Both the position numbers and the translations under genes were made by a program. Of a stretch of DNA of 12,855 bases, positions 8,001 through 12,855 are shown in pieces; position 1 is the stretch's first letter; each line of letters starts with the position of its first letter. Below the pieces are notes generated by a model, which did no database searches, was not told where the DNA came from, and saw nothing but the letters and a program-made list of their open reading frames with translations. The stretch comes from an uncultured Eubacteriales bacterium (lineage in GTDB: Bacteria > Bacillota > Clostridia > Lachnospirales > CAG-274), in NCBI GenBank assembly GCA_902497185.1, contig CABVEG010000016.1, forward strand, positions 1-12,855, read 5' to 3'.

Positions 8001-8175
8001 TGTCTGAAATGTCCGCGACCTTTTATTTTTGAACCTACATTTTTTGAACGGGAATCCTACATTGTTCAGTTTATGTCAGGCCGCAAGCTAATTCCCTTCG
8101 GGCAGCGGAAGGCAGATAACTGATCTGCGGACACCCACCTAGCTTGGCTAGGTGTCAAAAAACTGGGGACGGCAT
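8001..8175 (+). ncRNA. ssrS: 6S RNA (probable)
   Basis: 6S RNA mimics an open promoter and binds housekeeping RNA polymerase. I call it from remembered resemblance to clostridial 6S sequences (TTTTTGAACCTACAT, then GAACGGGAATCCTACATTG, CCCTTCGGG, CCCACCTAG) and from structure. A long-range closing helix pairs TGTCCGC (8010-8016) with GCGGACA (8127-8133). Inside it, TGAAC/GTTCA and GCCGC/GCGG helices lead to a CCCTTCGGG hairpin, and a compact CACCTAGC-TTG-GCTAGGTG hairpin (8136-8154) follows. The region is clearly more GC-rich than its flanks, has no ORF, and sits between a strong promoter and a terminator. If the promoter is right, the primary transcript runs from about 7935 to 8227, longer than the usual 180-200 nt, so 5' processing is likely. 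The ends given are approximate. It could be another clostridial structured RNA family; a covariance search against Rfam RF00013 would settle it. Confidence 0.65.
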
Positions 8176-8197
8176 TTTGGATAATTTTACAAAAGAT

Positions 8198-8227
8198 GGG
8201 ACTGTCATATGACAGTCCCTATTTTTT
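8198..8227 (+). terminator. Palindromic terminator of the 6S-like RNA, possibly bidirectional
   Basis: Bases 8198-8219 are a perfect 22-bp palindrome (GGGACTGTCAT and its complement). On the plus strand it is followed by TATTTTTT, a good intrinsic terminator for the small RNA. On the minus strand it lies 14 bases past the stop of the FMN protein gene and is followed by ATCTTTTG, a weaker U-tail, so it may also end that gene's transcript. Confidence 0.75.
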
Positions 8228-8232
8228 ATACC

Positions 8233-8751
8233 TTACAGCATATTTATGATTTCTTTTAATTTATTATTTGCTTCAATATCATTTTCCGGTTTCACAGTTG
8301 AAGTATGCAAACACCTTACATATCCCTCAACCTTTACATTTAACCCTCCAAGCATTATCCTTATTGTCTTTTCGGCATCAGCAGAATTTACAACTGAATC
8401 ACCTCCGCCTACAACAATTACATAGCCCTTTTTAGCTTTCAGCTTTTTATTGCTGTTAAAAAAAAGCTGTGTCCTTGACATAAGGGACATAAGCATACCT
8501 GTAGGCTGATTAAAATAAAGGGGCGTTGCCACAATAACATTATCATAATTATCAATGTTATTAAAAAGCTCCGTTACCCTGTCATTATAAATGCATTTTC
8601 CATCTATGCACTTTCTGCAATCAATACAGGGTGAAAAACCGATAAAATAGGCATTTATAATGTCACATTGTTTTTTTTCTCTTATTTTATTTATAAAATA
8701 CATTGTATCTCCATTTTTTCGTGGAGAGCCGTTTATAATTAAAGTTTTCAT
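8233..8751 (-). CDS. Flavodoxin-fold FMN protein / NADPH-dependent FMN reductase family, Isf-like
   Basis: This 172-residue cytoplasmic protein has the flavodoxin-like fold of the NADPH-dependent FMN reductase and iron-sulfur flavoprotein group. The N-terminal INGSPRKNGDT (residues 6-16) is the FMN-phosphate loop. VATPLYFNQPTGMLM is the loop over the flavin, and VVGGGDS lies in the C-terminal half. Residues 42-53 hold four cysteines in a CX2CX2CX4C pattern (CIDCRKCIDGKC), the compact motif that binds a 4Fe-4S cluster in archaeal and clostridial Isf proteins. Many relatives keep only some of these cysteines. The substrate is unknown; electron transfer or quinone/flavin reduction in an anaerobe is the usual inference. 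ATG 8751 has only a weak AGGA 10 nt upstream. It appears to stand alone, between the ABC operon and the small RNA. Confidence 0.85.
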   Translation of the reverse strand: MKTLIINGSPRKNGDTMYFINKIREKKQCDIINAYFIGFSPCIDCRKCIDGKCIYNDRVTELFNNIDNYDNVIVATPLYFNQPTGMLMSLMSRTQLFFNSNKKLKAKKGYVIVVGGGDSVVNSADAEKTIRIMLGGLNVKVEGYVRCLHTSTVKPENDIEANNKLKEIINML

Positions 8752-8839
8752 TTATATTTTATCCTATATATTTTTCATAGCTAAATAAAACCAATGTTAA
8801 AAGGAAATTTACCATAACAAATAATCCATCATCAATAGA

Positions 8840-8876
8840 GCCTATACCCTCCCATAAAATCGGGAGAGGTATAGGC
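8840..8876. repeat. Strong hairpin between the ABC operon and the FMN protein gene
   Basis: GCCTATACC and GGTATAGGC form a perfect 9-bp outer stem. Inside is a CTCCC/GGGAG stem offset by one bulged base, with a loop of 8 bases. Neither strand has a U-run directly after the hairpin, so it is not a standard intrinsic terminator. It may stabilise or process the end of the ABC transcript, or be part of a dispersed repeat. A separate 11-bp palindrome, TGACACTGTCA, lies at 8897-8907. Confidence 0.55.
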
Positions 8877-8944
8877 AACTTTAGTCCCTTATCTAATGAC
8901 ACTGTCAACTTATCTGACTGTGGGATTTGATGTCTGCAATAAAT

Positions 8945-10846
8945 TTATTCCTCAGCCAAATTACCTGTATAAAGCTGGTAATATCTGCCCTTTTTATCAA
9001 TAAGGTCATCATGACTTCCTCTTTCTATAATTCTGCCGTTTTCAAGCACCATTATACAGTCTGAATTACGTACAGTAGAAAGCCTATGAGCAATAACAAA
9101 GGTTGTTCTGCCCTTCATAAGTCTGTCCATTCCTCGCTGAACAAGAGTTTCTGTTCTGGTATCAATGGAGCTTGTAGCCTCGTCTAAAATAAGTACCGGA
9201 GGGTCAGCAACAGCAGCTCTTGCAATAGCTAAAAGCTGTCTTTGTCCCTGACTTAAATTAGCTCCGTCACCTGTAATCATGGTATTATATCCTTCAGGCA
9301 GTCTTACTATAAAGCTATGGGCATTTGCAAGTCTTGCTGCCTCCTTACACTCTGCATCAGTGGCATCAAGTCTGCCAAATCTTATATTTTCAAGCACTGT
9401 TCCTGTAAACAGGTGAGTATCCTGAAGTACAATTCCCAAGGAACGTCTTAAATCAGCCTTTTTAATATGATTTATATTGATACCGTCATACCTGATTTTG
9501 CCGTCCTGTATATCATAAAATCTGTTAATAAGATTTGTTATTGTGGTCTTTCCTGCACCTGTACTTCCTACAAAGGCTATCTTCTGTCCTGGCTCGGCAA
9601 AAAGTTTAATATTATGAAGAACAATTTTATTTTCATCATATCCAAAATCAACATCATCAAATACAACTCCGCCTTCAAGTTTTATAAGCTCAAAGCTGCC
9701 ATCATCAGCAGACTTTTTCCATGCCCAAACACCTGTTCTTTTATCACTTTCCGTAAGAGTGCCGTCACTGTTTTCAGTTACATTTACAAGTATATTTCTG
9801 CCATCATCAATTTCAGGCTCTTCATCAAGAAGATTAAATATTCTTTCTGCACCTGCCATAGCCATTACAACACTGTTAAGCTGCTGACTCACCTGTATTA
9901 TAGGCTGATTAAAGCTCTTGTTTAATGTAAGAAATGCAACCAAAGTACCCAATGTAATGCCCGTAAATCCGCCAAGAGCAAGAATTGCACCAATAATTGC
10001 ACACAAAACATAGCTTATATTTCCTATATTAGCATTAATAGGCATAAGTATATTTGCAAATTTATTAGCATTATAAGCACTTTCTCTTAAATCATCATTA
10101 AGTTTTTTAAAATTCTCTATACTCTTTTCCTCATGGCAAAATACCTTTACAACCTTTTGACCACTTATCATTTCTTCAATATAGCCGTTTACCCTACCTA
10201 AATCTTTCTGCTGTTTTCCGAAATACTTGCTGGATTTACCGCCTATTTTTCCTGATACCTTAAGCATTATTATTACCATCAAGACAGTAACAACAGTAAG
10301 AGGAATATCAAGCACAATCATACTTATAAAAACACTGACAGCAGATACAGCAGAATTTAAAAGCTGAGGTATACTTTGGCTTATAAGCTGTCTTAATGTA
10401 TCTACATCATTAGTATATACTGACATTATATCACCATGGGCATGGGTATCAAAATACTTAATGGGAAGTGATTCCATCTTATTAAATATATCAACTCTCA
10501 AATTTCTTAAAGTACCCTGAGATATATACACCATAATTTTCTGATATATTAAATTACAAAATATACCCACAATATATATAAGGGCAACATTGAGCAATGC
10601 TCTTCCTAAAGGAGAAAATTCAGGATTAGCAGCCTTTGTCATAGGTATAATATAGTCATCAATAAGACTTTGCATAAATACAGTACCATTTACTGTGGCA
10701 AATGCCGAGCCAATTATGCCAATAATTACTATAATAAGTTGAAACCAGTATTTTTTCAAAATTATTCCAAAAATTCTGCCCATAATTTTACCCGGATTTT
10801 TTACCTTTTCCTTTGGAGCCATATTCCTATTTCTCATACCAGGCAT
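8945..10846 (-). CDS. Heterodimeric ABC exporter subunit with the consensus catalytic residues
   Basis: This is a half-transporter with an N-terminal six-helix ABC type 1 membrane domain (about residues 30-320) and a C-terminal nucleotide-binding domain. Walker A is GSTGAGKTT (near 425), the signature is LSQGQRQ (near 529, non-standard for LSGGQ), Walker B is ILDEATSSID with the catalytic Glu, and the H-loop is IAHRLST with its His. A 40-residue hydrophilic insert (about 350-390, containing RTGVWAWKK) links the two domains. I start at ATG 10846 (633 residues), which has AAAGGGGG 9 nt upstream and follows the partner's stop by one base. ATG 10855 has no spacing from that site, and the longest frame would need TTG at 10870. 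It probably exports drugs, lipids or peptides together with the upstream gene product; the substrate cannot be read from sequence. Confidence 0.93.
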   Translation of the reverse strand: MPGMRNRNMAPKEKVKNPGKIMGRIFGIILKKYWFQLIIVIIGIIGSAFATVNGTVFMQSLIDDYIIPMTKAANPEFSPLGRALLNVALIYIVGIFCNLIYQKIMVYISQGTLRNLRVDIFNKMESLPIKYFDTHAHGDIMSVYTNDVDTLRQLISQSIPQLLNSAVSAVSVFISMIVLDIPLTVVTVLMVIIMLKVSGKIGGKSSKYFGKQQKDLGRVNGYIEEMISGQKVVKVFCHEEKSIENFKKLNDDLRESAYNANKFANILMPINANIGNISYVLCAIIGAILALGGFTGITLGTLVAFLTLNKSFNQPIIQVSQQLNSVVMAMAGAERIFNLLDEEPEIDDGRNILVNVTENSDGTLTESDKRTGVWAWKKSADDGSFELIKLEGGVVFDDVDFGYDENKIVLHNIKLFAEPGQKIAFVGSTGAGKTTITNLINRFYDIQDGKIRYDGININHIKKADLRRSLGIVLQDTHLFTGTVLENIRFGRLDATDAECKEAARLANAHSFIVRLPEGYNTMITGDGANLSQGQRQLLAIARAAVADPPVLILDEATSSIDTRTETLVQRGMDRLMKGRTTFVIAHRLSTVRNSDCIMVLENGRIIERGSHDDLIDKKGRYYQLYTGNLAEE

Positions 10847-10847
10847 A

Positions 10848-12596
10848 TTACTCATCCCCCTTTCTGTCAAAATCTCCGCCGCTGTTTATTTGAGATTCAT
10901 AAACCTCTCTGTAAATATCATTATTTTCTATTAATTCATCATGAGTACCTATGCCGTTTATTCTGCCCTCATCAAGTACTACTATTCTGTCGGAATCCTG
11001 TATGCTGCTTATTCTTTGAGCTATAATAAGTTTTGTAACATCAGGTATCTTTGTTGCAAAGGCTTCCCTTATTTTTGCATCAGTAGCAGTATCTACAGCA
11101 CTTGTTGAATCATCGAGTATTAAAATCTTAGGATTTTTTAAGAGTGCTCTTGCTATACATAATCTCTGACGCTGACCTCCTGACACATTTGTACCACCCT
11201 GTTCAATATGGGTATTATATTTGTCCGGAAATTTGTTAATAAATTCATCAGCACAGGCAAGTTTACAAGCATTGATACACTCCTCCTCTGTGGCATTTTC
11301 ATTACCCCAGCGAAGATTATCAAGTATTGAGCCGCTAAAAAGCACATTTTTTTGCAAAACAACAGAAACCTGATTTCTAAGAGCTTCAATATCATAATCC
11401 TTAACATTAATTCCGCCGACTTTTACCTCGCCTTCCTTAACATCATAAAGTCTTGAAATCAAATTTACAAGACTTGATTTGCTGCTGCCCGTACCTCCAA
11501 TAATACCAATGGTTTCTCCTGATTTAATATGCAAATTAATATTTTCAAGTACATTTCCGCTGCTTTCCTTCTTATATGAAAAAGCAACATTTTCAAAATC
11601 TATACTACCGTCAGGTACTTCCATTACAGGCTTTTCATTATTTTTAATGTCAGGTGTTTCAGTTAAAACCTCTGAGATTCTTTCTGCACTGGCAGTACTC
11701 ATTGTAATCATTACAAACACCATTGACAACATCATTAATGACATCATTATGCTCATAACATAACTAAACATACTTGTAAGCTCACCTGTAGTAAGTGTTG
11801 AGTTTACAATCATTTTAGCACCAAACCATGAAATTGCAAGGATACAGCCATATACAGCAGTCATCATAATAGCGCCGTTATTAGCAAGAATAGATTCCGC
11901 TCTTACAAACAGCCTGTAAAGGTTATCTGCTGCTCTTGACAATTTTTCCTTTTCATAATCTTCTCTTACATAAGCCTTTACTACTCTTATTGCAGAAACA
12001 TTCTCCTGAACACTTTCATTAAGGTCATCATATTTTTTAAATACCTGTTCAAATATAGGAGTAGCTTTTTTAATAATCACACTTAATGAAAGCCCTAAAA
12101 AGCACATTGCAACAACATATACGAGGCTTAGCTTAGCATTTATAAAAAAGCACATAATAAGAGCACATATCAGCATAAACGGTGCTCTGACACACATTCT
12201 AAGTATCATCTGATAAGCATTCTGTACATTTGTAACATCAGTAGTCATTCTTGTAACAAGTCCTGATGTTGAGAATCTGTCTATATTTGAAAATGAAAAT
12301 GTCTGTATATTCTCATACATAGACTCTCTTAAATTACAGGCAAAGCCCGTTGATGCTTCTGCCGCATATTTACCTGCCAATGCACCAAAGGCAAGACTAA
12401 ACATTGCCATAACAAGCATTATTCCGCCATATAAGTAAACATTATTAATATTTCCGGCTTCAATGCCGTTGTCAATGATTCTAGCCATAATAAAAGGAAT
12501 TAAAACCTCCATTACCACCTCTAAAGCTGAAAAAAGAGGAGCTAATAAAGACGCCTTTTTGTATTGCTTAATTTGGCATAATAAAGTTTTTATCAT
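10848..12596 (-). CDS. Heterodimeric ABC exporter subunit with the degenerate ATP site
   Basis: This is the first gene of the exporter operon, a 582-residue half-transporter with a six-helix membrane domain (residues about 15-310) and a nucleotide-binding domain. Walker A is GGTGSSKSS (near 366), an atypical form keeping the Lys. The signature VSGGQRQR (near 470) is normal. Walker B reads ILILDDSTSAVD, with Asp where the catalytic Glu belongs, and the H-loop reads IAQRISS, with Gln for His. These two changes are the hallmark of the non-hydrolytic site in heterodimeric exporters such as TM287/288 and BmrCD. They match the partner's LSQGQ signature, which completes the same composite site. ATG 12596 has AAGGGAG 8 nt upstream. 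No regulator gene lies beside it within the window. Confidence 0.93.
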   Translation of the reverse strand: MIKTLLCQIKQYKKASLLAPLFSALEVVMEVLIPFIMARIIDNGIEAGNINNVYLYGGIMLVMAMFSLAFGALAGKYAAEASTGFACNLRESMYENIQTFSFSNIDRFSTSGLVTRMTTDVTNVQNAYQMILRMCVRAPFMLICALIMCFFINAKLSLVYVVAMCFLGLSLSVIIKKATPIFEQVFKKYDDLNESVQENVSAIRVVKAYVREDYEKEKLSRAADNLYRLFVRAESILANNGAIMMTAVYGCILAISWFGAKMIVNSTLTTGELTSMFSYVMSIMMSLMMLSMVFVMITMSTASAERISEVLTETPDIKNNEKPVMEVPDGSIDFENVAFSYKKESSGNVLENINLHIKSGETIGIIGGTGSSKSSLVNLISRLYDVKEGEVKVGGINVKDYDIEALRNQVSVVLQKNVLFSGSILDNLRWGNENATEEECINACKLACADEFINKFPDKYNTHIEQGGTNVSGGQRQRLCIARALLKNPKILILDDSTSAVDTATDAKIREAFATKIPDVTKLIIAQRISSIQDSDRIVVLDEGRINGIGTHDELIENNDIYREVYESQINSGGDFDRKGDE

Positions 12597-12623
12597 ATAT
12601 TATTCTCCCTTCACATAAAAATC

Positions 12624-12653
12624 AGAGAATTGTTCACAACCTAACAATTCTCT
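12624..12653 (-). promoter_or_regulatory. 11-bp inverted repeat at the 5' end of the ABC mRNA
   Basis: AGAGAATTGTT and AACAATTCTCT are perfect inverted arms around an 8-base centre, placed directly at the predicted transcription start and 27 bases before the ATG at 12596. The ATTGTT...AACAAT core resembles MarR-type operators often found before exporter genes. As RNA, it would be a 5'-terminal hairpin followed by GATTTTT, so a stability element or weak attenuator is also possible. Confidence 0.6.
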
Positions 12654-12660
12654 ATATGCT

Positions 12661-12689
12661 AGTATAGCATTATTTCCCTTTGTTGTAAA
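12661..12689 (-). promoter_or_regulatory. Promoter of the ABC exporter operon
   Basis: On the minus strand, -35 TTTACA (12689-12684), a 17-bp spacer and -10 TATACT (12666-12661) preceded by TGC form an extended -10 promoter. The start would be near 12655, at the edge of the 11-bp inverted repeat. The leader is about 60 nt. Confidence 0.75.
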
Positions 12690-12855
12690 CAGATTTATTA
12701 TTAATATTTTATTAAATTAATCTGTAATAACAGAGTATTCCTCTATCATCATAAAAGAACACTTCCTACTGCCTAAAATATACTTTCTGATTTAGCCGCA
12801 CGTAGAAATTATATGTTTGTAATAAACAATAATTTAGCTTATCTTTGTAGTTACA
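12690..12855. other. AT-rich intergenic end of the window
   Basis: No gene is recognised here. A weak AT-rich hairpin (ACAGATT at 12689-12695 with AATCTGT at 12719-12725) abuts the -35 box of the ABC promoter. On the minus strand a frame ending EEYSVITD is open for only about 26 codons and has no supporting evidence. Confidence 0.4.

Larger units (their letters stand above)
7525..8232. other. Intergenic control region between pyrB and the FMN protein gene
   Basis: This 708-base stretch has no conventional long gene. From left to right in coordinates it holds the pyrB ribosome binding site, the attenuator and leader peptide, the pyr promoter with its inverted repeat, an AT-rich spacer (about 7770-7899) in which I see nothing firm, the plus-strand promoter, the 6S-like RNA and the palindromic terminator. 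Confidence 0.8.

Noticed and set aside
10847..10870. TTG 10870 or ATG 10855 as start of the second ABC subunit
   Set aside because: TTG is unneeded, and ATG 10855 directly abuts the GGGGG of the ribosome binding site. ATG 10846 has proper spacing. The choice changes only the first 3-8 residues.
11153..11407. 84-codon minus-strand frame inside the first ABC gene
   Set aside because: It overlaps the nucleotide-binding domain in another frame and shows no independent evidence.
12720..12800. Short minus-strand frame ending EEYSVITD
   Set aside because: Only about 26 codons, no start signal, no recognised family; it could be chance.
1..12855. CRISPR array, tRNA, rRNA, transposase or phage gene
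   Set aside because: I found no regularly spaced repeats, cloverleaf or rRNA signature, and no mobile-element protein in any frame.

Overview
The window reads as the chromosome of a low-GC Gram-positive anaerobe. AT-rich codon use, strong AGGAGG-type ribosome binding sites, a Firmicutes-style 6S-like RNA and the protein sequences all point to Clostridia, probably Lachnospiraceae or a relative. All protein genes lie on the minus strand. One small RNA lies on the plus strand.

Region 1 (59-7743) is a tightly packed de novo pyrimidine operon, transcribed right to left: leader peptide, pyrB, pyrC, pyrF, carA, carB. Together these make carbamoyl phosphate (CarA/CarB), condense it with aspartate (PyrB), close the ring (PyrC) and decarboxylate OMP to UMP (PyrF). 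The middle steps (dihydroorotate dehydrogenase PyrD/PyrK and orotate phosphoribosyltransferase PyrE) are not in the window, nor are pyrI or pyrR. Gaps between genes are about 2-12 bases, or the genes overlap.

The most interesting part is the operon's control region (7556-7769). A good sigma-A-type promoter (TTGACA-17-TAAAAT) starts a leader of about 180 nt. The leader carries a 29-codon ORF with its own Shine-Dalgarno, then a very U-rich stretch, then a terminator hairpin with an 8-U tail. The ORF's stop codon sits inside the rising arm of that hairpin. This is the layout of the E. coli pyrL-pyrBI UTP-sensed, translation-coupled attenuator. It is not the PyrR-binding leader usual in Gram-positive bacteria, and I see no PyrR anti-antiterminator sequence. 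A 9-bp inverted repeat overlaps the -35 box.

Region 2 (7900-8227, plus strand) holds a promoter, a structured RNA that I call 6S RNA (ssrS), and a perfect 22-bp palindromic terminator.

Region 3 (8233-8944) holds a small flavodoxin-fold FMN protein with a CX2CX2CX4C cysteine cluster. Upstream of it, a 186-nt spacer contains a strong hairpin and an unexplained open frame.

Region 4 (8945-12689) is a two-gene operon for a heterodimeric ABC exporter with one degenerate and one consensus ATP site. It has an extended -10 promoter and an 11-bp inverted repeat at the predicted 5' end of the mRNA. The last 166 bases hold no recognisable gene.
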